Both the position numbers and the translations under genes were made by a program. From NCBI RefSeq assembly GCF_900475285.1, contig NZ_LS483370.1, positions 1,378,001 to 1,442,000 on the forward strand: a stretch of 64,000 nt of DNA, written 5' to 3'. Source of the stretch: Pseudomonas taetrolens. Its GTDB lineage: Bacteria; Pseudomonadota; Gammaproteobacteria; Pseudomonadales; Pseudomonadaceae. The notes below the pieces were generated by a model. The model saw nothing but the letters and a program-made list of their open reading frames with translations. It ran no database searches and was not told the origin of the DNA. This document shows, in pieces, positions 18,776-27,381 of the stretch. Numbering within the stretch: the stretch's first letter is position 1; each line of letters opens with the position of its first letter.

Positions 18776-19489
18776 ATGGAAAAACGTGAAGAACTCTATC
18801 GCGGTAAAGCGAAATCGGTTTACAAGACCGATGACGAAAACCGCTTGATCCTGTTGTTTCGCAACGACACCTCGGCGTTCGACGGTAAGCGTATCGAACA
18901 GCTCGACCGCAAAGGCATGGTGAACAACAAGTTCAACGCCTTCATCATGCAGAAACTCGAAGAAGCCGGCGTGCCGACCCAATTCGACAAACTGCTGGGC
19001 GACAACGAATGCCTGGTGAAAAAGCTCGACATGATCCCGGTCGAATGCGTTGTGCGTAACTACGCAGCGGGCAGCCTGGTCAAGCGCCTGGGTGTGGAAG
19101 AGGGCATGAAGCTCAACCCGCACACCTTCGAACTGTTCCTCAAGGACGACGCCAAGGGCGACCCGTTCATCAACGAATCCCACGTTGTGGCATTCGGTTG
19201 GGGCACTGCCGAGCAACTGGTTCGCATGAAAGAACTGTCGCTCAAGGTCAACGAAGTCCTGAACAAACTGTTCGACGACGCCGGCTTGCTGCTGGTGGAC
19301 TTCAAGCTTGAATTCGGCGTATTCCACGACGGCTCCATCGTCCTGGGTGACGAATTCAGCCCGGACGGCTGCCGTCTGTGGGACAAGGCCACCGGCAAGA
19401 AAATGGACAAGGACCGCTTCCGCCAGGGTCTGGGCGACGTTATCGAAGCCTACGAAGAAGTTGCCCAGCGCCTTGGCGTCCCGCTTTAA
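18776..19489 (+). CDS. purC: SAICAR synthase
   Basis: ATP-dependent ligase joining aspartate to CAIR in purine synthesis. 237 residues, normal length. Starts [20 protein letters not shown], with the signatures [17 protein letters not shown] and LVDFKLEFG plus the acidic [15 protein letters not shown] region (here [11 protein letters not shown]). A CGGAG lies before the ATG. Last gene of the dapA-led run, followed by tRNA-Ser. Confidence 0.97.
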   Translation: MEKREELYRGKAKSVYKTDDENRLILLFRNDTSAFDGKRIEQLDRKGMVNNKFNAFIMQKLEEAGVPTQFDKLLGDNECLVKKLDMIPVECVVRNYAAGSLVKRLGVEEGMKLNPHTFELFLKDDAKGDPFINESHVVAFGWGTAEQLVRMKELSLKVNEVLNKLFDDAGLLLVDFKLEFGVFHDGSIVLGDEFSPDGCRLWDKATGKKMDKDRFRQGLGDVIEAYEEVAQRLGVPL

Positions 19490-19581
19490 GCCGTAAAAGC
19501 GCGCAAGCAACTGATAGCACGCGATTTTTTTGAAATAAGGCTTTGCCTGAAACAAAAAGCGCTGTTATCATGCGCGCCGTT

Positions 19582-19671
19582 GGAGAGATGCCAGAGTGGC
19601 CGAATGGGACGGATTCGAAATCCGTTGTACTGGCGACAGTACCTAGGGTTCGAATCCCTATCTCTCCGCCA
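19582..19671 (+). tRNA. tRNA-Ser (anticodon CGA)
   Basis: Class II tRNA of 90 bases including encoded CCA. Acceptor arms GGAGAGA (19582-19588) and TCTCTCC (19661-19667), discriminator G, a long variable arm, anticodon loop TTCGAAA reading UCG codons, and T-arm GGTTCGAATCC. Followed at once by an intrinsic terminator. Such tRNA 3' ends are common integration sites. Confidence 0.97.
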
Positions 19672-19680
19672 TACAAATGA

Positions 19681-19714
19681 AAGCCCCGCAGATTAACGTC
19701 TGCGGGGCTTTTTT
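19681..19714 (+). terminator. Strong intrinsic terminator after tRNA-Ser
   Basis: Perfect 12-bp stem AAGCCCCGCAGA (19681-19692) / TCTGCGGGGCTT (19699-19710), a six-base loop, then a T-run to 19714. Confidence 0.93.
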
Positions 19715-19934
19715 GTTTTCCGGTTGTACTACTCAATCTGCCCGCTGGCTGTCCTAAGTGCTGAGTTATTTTCGCCAGCACGGATTCGGGGGCCACAAAA
19801 CTGATCTTCCCTCCCTCAAGCTTGACCTCAGTCTGAGCAAGCTCTGTCTCGTCAAGGAAGCCTGCAAGCTTCTCTCGTGTAAGCTGCACAACGCCAGCGT
19901 TAAGGTCAAAATTGCCGCTTCGACGAACAGGCAT
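19715..19934 (-). pseudogene. Truncated unrecognised reading frame beside tRNA-Ser
   Basis: The reverse-strand ATG at 19934 (MPVRRSGNFDLNAGVVQLTR...) starts a coherent small protein of about 70 residues (ending region ITQHLGQPAG). Its frame then runs without a stop through the terminator and backwards through the tRNA, so its natural 3' end is gone. AGGA precedes the ATG. I do not recognise the family. Position next to tRNA-Ser suggests a leftover of an integrated element. Confidence 0.35.
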
Positions 19935-20072
19935 TGTTCCTGTTTTCCCCCGATGAATTAGCCTTCAATGTAGCAGTATTTTCTGTGCTATTCGGGCAAC
20001 TGATGGCGGATTGCAATGCATGCGGATCACCTCACGAAATTACACATGGACGATAGTCGTTAAGGGGGCGTT

Positions 20073-20369
20073 ATGAGGCGAGGTGAGGGTAATTGGCATG
20101 AGGCCATGGAGAATGCGGTGGAGTCCGTGGTGAATGAGATCAACGACATCAAGAGATTTCAGCAGTACTGCGAGCGTGACAAAAACATCGCAATGATGAT
20201 GCAGATGGCTGAAAAGCAGATGATGCACTCAACCAGCTACACAAACCTCATTTTGGTTGCTGGGGGCAGTCCACACCTTGGCTCAGAGCGGCCCCTAAGG
20301 TCAGTAGCCTCATTCTTGACAGATCTATATCGCTTACCTATGGTCAATCGTTTCCTAATACCCCTATAA
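20073..20369 (+). pseudogene. Truncated membrane-protein gene fragment
   Basis: An open frame starts near 20073; from about 20106 (MENAVESVVNEINDIKRFQQ) it has a convincing coiled, amphipathic N-terminus followed by the start of a hydrophobic segment (SYTNLILVAGG). After about 20260 the composition changes abruptly to SPHLGSERPLRS..., unlike a continuing membrane span. This looks like the 5' end of a gene cut off by a deletion. Family not recognised. The 19935-20471 stretch holds nothing else I can support. Confidence 0.4.
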
Positions 20370-20471
20370 AAAGCATACCAATAATCCTGAGTGAGCCTGT
20401 TGGCTACGCTTTGCATCGGGTATGACGTCCGGCCAAGGCGCGAAAGGTTCCAAGCTGTTCAAGGAGTGAGC

Positions 20472-22745
20472 ATGTCTAAAGAAGGGAAAGTCGATGGTAT
20501 TCGTGATTACAAGGCACCCGCCGGTGGGTGGGGTGCATTAAAGGCAACGGCCAATGCCATTCGCGAGCAAATGGAGAATGTGGATGCCGTTACCACCCTC
20601 CTGAGAACCAACCAGCCCGACGGCTTCGATTGCCCTGGCTGCGCATGGCCAGACAAAAAGCACCACGCCACCTTCGAGTTTTGCGAGAACGGTGCCAAGG
20701 CTGTGACGTGGGAAGCGACGAGCAAACGCGCGACCCCGGAGCTTTTTGCGGCTCACACGGTGAGCGATCTGCTGAATCGCAGCGATCACGAACTGGAGAA
20801 CTACGGGCGCCTCACCAACCCGCTGGTCTACGACCGTGCTTCAGACACCTTCAAGCCCGTGGCGTGGGAAACCGCGTTTGAGCGCATTGGTGAAGTGCTG
20901 CGCAACCTTGACCCAACCCAGGTGGAGTTCTACACGTCCGGTCGTGCTTCTAACGAGGCGGCCTACCTGTTCCAGTTGTTCGCCCGGGGGCTGGGCTCCA
21001 ACAACTTTGCCGACTGCTCTAACCTGTGCCACGAGCCCACCAGTGTCGGGCTGCCGCGCTCCATCGGTATCGGCAAGGGCACCGTGTCCCTGGAAGACTT
21101 TGATCAGTGTGAGCTGGTGATATCGGTTGGGCATAACCCCGGCACTAATCACCCACGTATGATGGGTACGCTGCATGAGGTATCGCGGCGCAAGGTGCCG
21201 ATTCTGGTGTTCAATCCCATCCGTGAACGTGCCCTGGAAATCTTTGCCGACCCGCAAAACATGGTGGAGATGGCCACCTATGGTTCTACGCCGATTGCTT
21301 CCACCTACCTGGACGTAAAGGCCGGTGGTGATGTTGCCGCCATCAAAGGGGTGATGAAGGCGGTGCTGGCCCTTGAGGAGCGTGTGGGCGGCGTGCTTGA
21401 CCATGACTTTATCGCGACGCACACCAACGGCTTCGAAGCATTGAAAGCCGATTTGATCGCCACTGACTGGACAGTGATCGAGCACCACAGTGGCTTGACC
21501 CGCGATGCGCTGGAGCGTGTCGCGGCAGCGTATGCCAAATCCAATGCCACCATCATCACCTATGGCATGGGCATCACTCAGCACAATGCGGGCACTGAAA
21601 ACGTGCGTTCGTTGTGCAACCTGTTGATGCTGCGCGGCAACCTGGGCAAACCGGGTGCTGGTATCTGCCCCTTGCGTGGCCACTCCAATGTGCAGGGTAA
21701 CCGCACGGTGGGCATTACCGAGAAACCCTCGGCCAGCTTCCTGGCGAAAATTGAACAGGTCATGGGCTTCAAGCCGCCTGCTGCAGCGGGCCACAATGCC
21801 GTGCAAACCATGCAGGCCATGGTGACAGGCAACTCAAAAGCATTGATTTGCCTGGGCGGCAATTTTGCAGTTGCCTTGCCAGACCCCGAGCGATGTTTCC
21901 CGGCCATGAAACAACTGGACCTGAGTGTGCACATCGGGACCAAGTTAAACCGCTCGCATTTGCTGGTGGCGAAAGAGACCTACCTGTTTCCTTGTCTGGG
22001 CCGTACCGAACTGGACCTGCAAAACGGTATCGCGCAGGCGATTACGGTCGAAGACTCGATGTCGATGGTGCATGCCTCTTCAGGCCGTTTGCCACCGGCT
22101 TCCGAACACCTTCGCTCCGAGCCCGCCATTGTGGCCGGCATGGCCAGCGCCACACTGCCTCATTTGCCGATCGAGTGGCAGGACCTGACAGAGCATTACG
22201 ACCGGATCCGTGATCTGATCGAAAAAACTATCCCCGGCTTTGACGACTACAACCAGCGAATCCGCGTGCCCGGAGGTTTCAGGTTGCCCTTGCCGCCCAC
22301 CGAACGCATTTGGCCAACCCCTTCCGGCAAGGCTGAGTTCTATGTGTACCCGGGCGTCGATGAAGACTGGGTCGTGGAGGACCCCGACGTGCTGCGTCTG
22401 ATGACATTGCGCAGTCATGATCAATACAACACCACGATTTACTCCATGGACGACCGCTATCGGGGCGTTTTTGGTCGTCGCGATGTGTTGTTTATCAGCG
22501 CCGAAGACCTTCAGGCCCGCGGCCTGGCCCACGGGGATCTGGTGGACATCGAGACCGTTCATGCGGGTCGACGCATGCGCTATGAAAAAATCACGGCGGT
22601 GGAACACAAGATCACGCCAGGCTCTGTGGGGGCTTATTACCCGGAAGCCAACTGCTTGATCGCGCTGGAGAATATCGACCCTCAGAGCGGTATTCCGGCT
22701 TACAAGTCGGTGCCGGTACGCGTCACGCGTTCGGGCCTGAACTGA
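20472..22745 (+). CDS. FdhF/YdeP-family molybdopterin oxidoreductase
   Basis: 757-residue cytosolic-looking bis-MGD enzyme of the formate-dehydrogenase-alpha-like group (YdeP type), with no Tat or Sec signal. The N-terminal Cys motif is DCPGCAWPDKKHH with a later FEFC. The active-site stretch ADCSNLCHEPTSVG carries Cys, not selenocysteine. A C-terminal dinucleotide-binding domain begins near LRSHDQYNTTIYS. AAGGAG lies five bases before ATG 20472. It precedes cyoABCD on the same strand with a 134-base gap. The true substrate is unknown; some relatives are linked to acid resistance or formate oxidation. No fdhD is visible nearby. Confidence 0.85.
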   Translation: MSKEGKVDGIRDYKAPAGGWGALKATANAIREQMENVDAVTTLLRTNQPDGFDCPGCAWPDKKHHATFEFCENGAKAVTWEATSKRATPELFAAHTVSDLLNRSDHELENYGRLTNPLVYDRASDTFKPVAWETAFERIGEVLRNLDPTQVEFYTSGRASNEAAYLFQLFARGLGSNNFADCSNLCHEPTSVGLPRSIGIGKGTVSLEDFDQCELVISVGHNPGTNHPRMMGTLHEVSRRKVPILVFNPIRERALEIFADPQNMVEMATYGSTPIASTYLDVKAGGDVAAIKGVMKAVLALEERVGGVLDHDFIATHTNGFEALKADLIATDWTVIEHHSGLTRDALERVAAAYAKSNATIITYGMGITQHNAGTENVRSLCNLLMLRGNLGKPGAGICPLRGHSNVQGNRTVGITEKPSASFLAKIEQVMGFKPPAAAGHNAVQTMQAMVTGNSKALICLGGNFAVALPDPERCFPAMKQLDLSVHIGTKLNRSHLLVAKETYLFPCLGRTELDLQNGIAQAITVEDSMSMVHASSGRLPPASEHLRSEPAIVAGMASATLPHLPIEWQDLTEHYDRIRDLIEKTIPGFDDYNQRIRVPGGFRLPLPPTERIWPTPSGKAEFYVYPGVDEDWVVEDPDVLRLMTLRSHDQYNTTIYSMDDRYRGVFGRRDVLFISAEDLQARGLAHGDLVDIETVHAGRRMRYEKITAVEHKITPGSVGAYYPEANCLIALENIDPQSGIPAYKSVPVRVTRSGLN

Positions 22746-22879
22746 GCCTTTGGTAAGCGTTAATTACGAATCAGCCTCCTGACAGGGCATGGACGGGGCG
22801 TCATCCCGGCGCATGCCTTGCCTAAAGGCACCTCTCATAAAAGTGCTGATCAAGTAGTAAGACTCAAGGAGATTACAGT

Positions 22880-23824
22880 GTGAAAGGAGTTTTCACGTGG
22901 GCCCTGGTTGTTTCGGCCCTTTCGTTGCCGACCTTGGCACTAGCCGCTTCACCTGCCGAAACGCAAGTGTATTCCGCCGGGTTTATCGACGCGGCAGGCC
23001 CGGTCGCCGCCGCGCAATTCGAGCACTTCAAGACGATCATTTTGCTGATGCTTATCGTCGTCGTGCCCATTTTTATTCTGGTGCCGTGGGTGCTGTGGCG
23101 TTACCGACGGGGCGGACGCGGTGCGTACCGGCCGGACTGGGATTTCAACTGGGGCAACGAAGCTGTTTTGTGGGGCGTCCCCATTGTGTTGATCATTATC
23201 CTCAGTTTGGCGCTGTGGGCGCACACACACAAGTACGACCCTTACCGTCCGCTTGGCAACGACCCGCTGGACATTGAAGTGGTCTCGCTGGACTGGAAAT
23301 TCCTGTTTATCTACCCGCAACAGGGCATCGCAACGCTGGATTATCTGGCCCTTGAGCAAGACCGTCCTGTCAGGCTGAAGCTCACCAGCGGTACGGTCAT
23401 GCAGTCCTTCATGATCCCGCAATTGGCCGGGCAGATTTACACCATGGCCGGCATGACCACGCAATTGAACCTGATGGCCGACCGTGAGGGTGAGTATCTG
23501 GGGCGGAACACGCAATACAACGGCGATGGTTTCGCCACCCAATCCTTTCGTACCACGGTGATGCCCGCTTCGCAGTTCGACCGATGGGTCCAGGACACGC
23601 GAAAAAGCACTCAGACACTGGACCAGGCCACGTATGACGCACTGCTAAAACCCAGTGTCGAGCATGCACCGCGTTATTACGGCACGGTTGAAAACGGTTT
23701 GTTTGATCGCGTTCTCTCCAGTTTTACCGGCGGTCATGCCCACGCTGGCAGAACAGCCCCCGAGGCGACACCGCCGAGCGAGCACCATCACCCACAGAAC
23801 AATGCAAAAGGGGCAGAGCAGTGA
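22880..23824 (+). CDS. cyoA: Cytochrome bo3-type quinol oxidase subunit II
   Basis: Subunit II of a haem-copper terminal oxidase, 314 residues. A signal peptide (ending LALAASPAE) is followed by two membrane helices (IILLMLIVVVPIFILVPWVL; VLWGVPIVLIIILSLALWAH) and a periplasmic cupredoxin-like domain. The domain lacks the Cys/His copper-A ligands, which marks a quinol rather than cytochrome c oxidase. Unlike E. coli CyoA no lipobox Cys is seen. GTG start, AAGGAG eight bases upstream; stop overlaps cyoB as GTGA. The tail is His-rich (SEHHHPQ). Confidence 0.9.
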   Translation: MKGVFTWALVVSALSLPTLALAASPAETQVYSAGFIDAAGPVAAAQFEHFKTIILLMLIVVVPIFILVPWVLWRYRRGGRGAYRPDWDFNWGNEAVLWGVPIVLIIILSLALWAHTHKYDPYRPLGNDPLDIEVVSLDWKFLFIYPQQGIATLDYLALEQDRPVRLKLTSGTVMQSFMIPQLAGQIYTMAGMTTQLNLMADREGEYLGRNTQYNGDGFATQSFRTTVMPASQFDRWVQDTRKSTQTLDQATYDALLKPSVEHAPRYYGTVENGLFDRVLSSFTGGHAHAGRTAPEATPPSEHHHPQNNAKGAEQ

Positions 23825-25947
23825 GTTGGGAGACTATTTTCGGACAACTTGGCTGGGACTCGCTGGTCTTCACCGGTGCCATCAAACACCCCTCCGCCAG
23901 CGAGTTTGTGGCGTTTGGTGCGGGTAGCATTGTGGTGCTGGGGGCCGTCGCCGTTGTGGTTCTGCTCACCGCGATGCGCTGGTGGGGGCCGCTCTGGCGC
24001 GACTGGCTGACCAGTGTCGATCACAAGAAAATCGGCATCATGTACATCGTGATCGCCCTCGTCATGTTTTTGAGAGCTCTGATCGAAGCGGGTGTGATGC
24101 GCTCTCAGCAACTGGCCGCTTACGACAGTGCCGGCTACCTGTCGGCTGACCACTTTGGTCAGTTGTTCACGACCCACGGTACCATCATGATTTTCTTCGT
24201 GGCGATGCCGTTCATCACCGGGCTCATGAACTATGTGATGCCTCTGCAGATTGGTGCGCGGGATGTCAGCTTCCCGCTGCTCAATGCTATTTCCCTGATG
24301 CTGACGGCGGCTGGCGCAGGTCTGATCATGGTGTCGCTGGTGGTGGGTGAGTTCTCAACCGGCGGCTGGAGCGGCTATCCGCCGTTTACCGGCATCGAGT
24401 TCAGCCCCGGAGAGGGCGTGGACTACTGGATATGGTCCGTCACCCTGGCGTCGATCGGCTCGACCCTGACCGGGCTCAACTTCGCTGTCACACTCTATAA
24501 AAAGCGCTGCCCGGGCATGGACATGTTCCGCATGCCGCTGTTTTGCTGGACGACGCTTTGCACCTCGATTTTGATGATCTTCGCCATGGCGCCACTCACC
24601 GTCGCCACGATCATGTTGGCCCTGGACCGCTACGCCGGTTTCCACTTCTTCACCAATGGTGACGGTGGCAACATGATGAACTTTGCCAACCTGTTCTGGC
24701 TGTTCGGGCACCCGGAGGTCTACATCCTGCTGCTGCCGGCATTGGGTGTGTGGTCTGAAGTGGTGTCGACGTTTGTTGGCAAGCGAATCTACGGCTATAC
24801 CTCACTGGTGTACGCCACGATGTGCATCGCGGTGTTTTCGTTCGGCGTTTGGCTGCACCACTTTTTCACCATGGGGCAAAGTGCCAACGTTAACGCCATT
24901 TTCGGTATTGCCACGATGATCATTGGCATACCCACCGGCGTTAAGGTGTACGACTGGATCCTGACCATGTACCGGGGCCGGATCCGCATCACCACGCCTA
25001 TGCTCTTCCATATCAACTTCCTGCTGACCTTTGTACTGGGTGGTATGACCGGCATCCTGCTGGCCAACCCCACTGTCGACTTCCAGGTGCACAACTCCCT
25101 GTTTCTGATTGCGCACTTTCACAACATGATCATTCCGGGTGTGCTGTTTGGCATGTTTGCCGCCGTCCAGTACTGGTTCCCCAAAGCCTTTGGGTACCGT
25201 TTGCACGAAGGTTGGGGCAAGGCGGCGTTCTGGTCGTTGGCCCCGGGCTTTTTATTGGCGTTTTTCCCGCTCTACTGGCTCGGCATGAATGGCGCGCCAC
25301 GTCGCACCGTGATGTGGGCAGACCCCGCTTTTTACCCTTGGTTGGCCTTGGCGATGCTGGGAGCGGTGCTGCTGTTGGTGGGCACTGTGTTCTTGCTGGT
25401 ACAGATCGGCGTGTCGATCCGTCAGCGCCGTCAGCTTGCCGTACCGCTGGGCGATCCTTGGGACGGGCGCTCGCTGGAATGGTCGATTCCCTCGCCACCG
25501 CCAGCCTGGAACTTTGCCGTGGTGCCACAGGTGGACGGCCGGGACGCCTTTACCGAGGCCAAGAAAGACGGTCAGGCCTATCGCTCACCGGCGGCTTACA
25601 GCGACATTGAAATTCCGTGCAATTCCATGGTCGCGCCGCTGATTGGCATCTTTACCTTTACCTTGTCGTTTGCCCTGGTGTGGCATATCTGGTGGCTAGC
25701 CGTGGTTTCGTTCATCTTGGTCTGGGGGGGGGTGATCGCTCGATCGTTTGTCTCGCAGACCCACGAAATCATCCCGGCCAGCCGGGTAGAGGCCGAGAAC
25801 GAAGCTTTTCTGGCTGCTGCACGCGTCACCCCCGGGGTGACGCGTGACCTGGAAATGAGCCCTGAAAACCGAGGCAAGGCTGCTCCCGACAGGCTTGGAC
25901 AGCCTGGCCAGAAACGACCTGATGACGTGCTGGAGTCAGCGATATGA
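23821..25947 (+). CDS. cyoB: Cytochrome bo3-type quinol oxidase subunit I
   Basis: Catalytic subunit, 708 residues with many membrane helices. Haem and copper-B ligands are in place: LFTTHGTIMIFF (low-spin haem His), WLFGHPEVYILLLP (Cu ligand His cross-linked to Tyr), WLHHFFTMG (two Cu ligands) and FLIAHFHNMIIPG (the two later haem His). This fits a proton-pumping type A oxidase with Cyo-like length. Overlaps cyoA and cyoC by four bases each, so translation is coupled. Confidence 0.95.
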   Translation: MSWETIFGQLGWDSLVFTGAIKHPSASEFVAFGAGSIVVLGAVAVVVLLTAMRWWGPLWRDWLTSVDHKKIGIMYIVIALVMFLRALIEAGVMRSQQLAAYDSAGYLSADHFGQLFTTHGTIMIFFVAMPFITGLMNYVMPLQIGARDVSFPLLNAISLMLTAAGAGLIMVSLVVGEFSTGGWSGYPPFTGIEFSPGEGVDYWIWSVTLASIGSTLTGLNFAVTLYKKRCPGMDMFRMPLFCWTTLCTSILMIFAMAPLTVATIMLALDRYAGFHFFTNGDGGNMMNFANLFWLFGHPEVYILLLPALGVWSEVVSTFVGKRIYGYTSLVYATMCIAVFSFGVWLHHFFTMGQSANVNAIFGIATMIIGIPTGVKVYDWILTMYRGRIRITTPMLFHINFLLTFVLGGMTGILLANPTVDFQVHNSLFLIAHFHNMIIPGVLFGMFAAVQYWFPKAFGYRLHEGWGKAAFWSLAPGFLLAFFPLYWLGMNGAPRRTVMWADPAFYPWLALAMLGAVLLLVGTVFLLVQIGVSIRQRRQLAVPLGDPWDGRSLEWSIPSPPPAWNFAVVPQVDGRDAFTEAKKDGQAYRSPAAYSDIEIPCNSMVAPLIGIFTFTLSFALVWHIWWLAVVSFILVWGGVIARSFVSQTHEIIPASRVEAENEAFLAAARVTPGVTRDLEMSPENRGKAAPDRLGQPGQKRPDDVLESAI

Positions 25948-26576
25948 ATGCATCTCAACCTCTGCATCCAGGCGTGAACCTGGATGTGACTGACCGCAAG
26001 AGCCATGAGAAAGCGTCAGAAGTCATCTTCGGTTTCTGGATTTTCCTGATGAGCGACCTGGTGCTGTTTGCCGCGCTCTTTGCCACGTATGCGGCCATGA
26101 GCACACAAGGCATTGCTCAAGGGCCGGTCCCCTCCGAGGTCTTTGACCTCGGTTCGGCGTTTATTGAAACGCTGTTGCTGTTGCTGTCGAGTTTCACGTT
26201 CGGCTTCGCCATATTGGCCATGAAGTACAGCACCAGCCGTCTGCGGTTGCTGGCTTGGCTTGGTGTCACGGCATTGCTCGGTGCGGCGTTCGTGGCGTTC
26301 GAGCTTCACGATTACTACGTGATGATCGAGAACAATAATGCGTGGCCGCAAACCAGCGGCTTCCTGTCCGCTTACTACCTGCTGACTGGCACCCATGCCG
26401 TCCACGTATCGGCAGGCCTCTTGTGGATGATCGTGCTGGCGGTTCAGGTGATGACGCTTGGGCCCAACCCCCTTGTCAAACTGCGCCTCCTGCGCCTAGC
26501 GCTGTTCTGGCACATGCTGGATATCGTCTGGGTGGGGATCTTCACTTTCGTCTACCTGTTCGGAGTCGCCGCATGA
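25944..26576 (+). CDS. cyoC: Cytochrome bo3-type quinol oxidase subunit III
   Basis: Subunit III, 210 residues, five hydrophobic segments (first FGFWIFLMSDLVLFAALFATYA, last HMLDIVWVGIFTFVYLFGVA). The conserved FGFWIFLMSDLVLFA and TGTHAVHVSAGLLWM regions identify it. Begins in the ATGA overlap with cyoB and ends in the same kind of overlap with cyoD. Confidence 0.93.
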   Translation: MNASQPLHPGVNLDVTDRKSHEKASEVIFGFWIFLMSDLVLFAALFATYAAMSTQGIAQGPVPSEVFDLGSAFIETLLLLLSSFTFGFAILAMKYSTSRLRLLAWLGVTALLGAAFVAFELHDYYVMIENNNAWPQTSGFLSAYYLLTGTHAVHVSAGLLWMIVLAVQVMTLGPNPLVKLRLLRLALFWHMLDIVWVGIFTFVYLFGVAA

Positions 26577-26908
26577 ATCTAAAAACCGCATCGAACAGCG
26601 TCCCGCCGGCCGAGTCGCGCAATGAGCAGCGCAACTATTGTGTCGGCCTCTGCCTGGCGCTGTTGCTGACCCTGATCGCGTTCGGCCTGGTCTGGCTGAA
26701 CATGGTGAGCGGCACTCAGGCTCTCGCTGTGCTGGGGGTGTTGGCGCTGGTGCAAGTGGTGGTGCACCTGCGCTTCTTCTTGCACATCGATTTGGGCAAG
26801 TCCCATCATGATGACCTGATGCTCATCCTGTTCACTTCATTGATACTGCTGCTGATTGTATTGGGGACCATCTGGATCTTGTGGGATCAACATGCACGCA
26901 TGATGTAA
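26573..26908 (+). CDS. cyoD: Cytochrome bo3-type quinol oxidase subunit IV
   Basis: Small membrane subunit, 111 residues with three helices (NYCVGLCLALLLTLIAFGLV; ALAVLGVLALVQVVVHLRFF; LMLILFTSLILLLIVLGTIW). ATG 26573 overlaps the cyoC stop. Last gene of the operon: no haem O synthase gene (cyoE) follows, so farnesylation of haem must depend on another locus. Confidence 0.93.
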   Translation: MNLKTASNSVPPAESRNEQRNYCVGLCLALLLTLIAFGLVWLNMVSGTQALAVLGVLALVQVVVHLRFFLHIDLGKSHHDDLMLILFTSLILLLIVLGTIWILWDQHARMM

Positions 26909-26924
26909 CGGGGCAGGCGGCAGC

Positions 26925-26959
26925 AAAAAAGGGTGAACGCATGGCGTTCACCCTTTTTT
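26925..26959 (+). terminator. Terminator after cyoD
   Basis: GGGTGAACGC (26931-26940) and GCGTTCACCC (26944-26953) form a perfect stem with six A's before and six T's after, so it can act on both strands. 22 bases after the cyoD stop. Confidence 0.92.
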
Positions 26960-27046
26960 GTTTCGGTATTCAGGCGCGACAGGCCTGCCTTGACTCAAGG
27001 CAGCCGCTACGTCATGCGCACGGGGCTGTTTTTGGACAACCACAGA

Positions 27047-27145
27047 TCATAATGACTGATCCCAGTTCGTCATTAAAAAGCTGAATACCGCAAATACCAC
27101 CAAACACACCACGATGACATGATGCTTCTTGATTTTGTCTCTCAT
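27047..27145 (-). CDS. Small single-span membrane protein, 32 residues
   Basis: Reverse-strand ATG at 27145 with AGAGGA seven bases upstream gives a 32-residue peptide: a basic start (MRDKIKKHH), one hydrophobic helix (VIVVCLVVFAVFSFLM) and a short polar tail (TNWDQSL), then TGA. The positive-inside charge and a ribosome site argue for a real small membrane protein. It lies alone in a 473-base stretch between cyoD and the cytochrome c gene. The remaining 27146-27381 shows nothing else. No family recognised. Confidence 0.5.
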   Translation of the reverse strand: MRDKIKKHHVIVVCLVVFAVFSFLMTNWDQSL

Positions 27146-27381
27146 GTTGTTCCTCTTTACACCCTGAAATGTTCAAGCCAGTGCGCGCGGCCCGAAGATC
27201 GATTAAACCGCCAAACAATAGCATGGTATTTAAAGACCGGAACTTAAGGACGATTCAATGAGGCGCGATCACGCAATTCACACTTACCCCCCCAGATGTT
27301 TTTCGAGCCTTCCAGAGGTTGGACAGAGCAAACAGTGTGGTCAATTGAACAGTGTTTTTCATCATCCCACGAAAGCGTACT

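Noticed and set aside
19440..19714. Peptide reading GEIGIRTLGTVASTTDFESV across the tRNA region
   Set aside because: Known type of artefact from translating antisense tRNA-Ser; not a protein.
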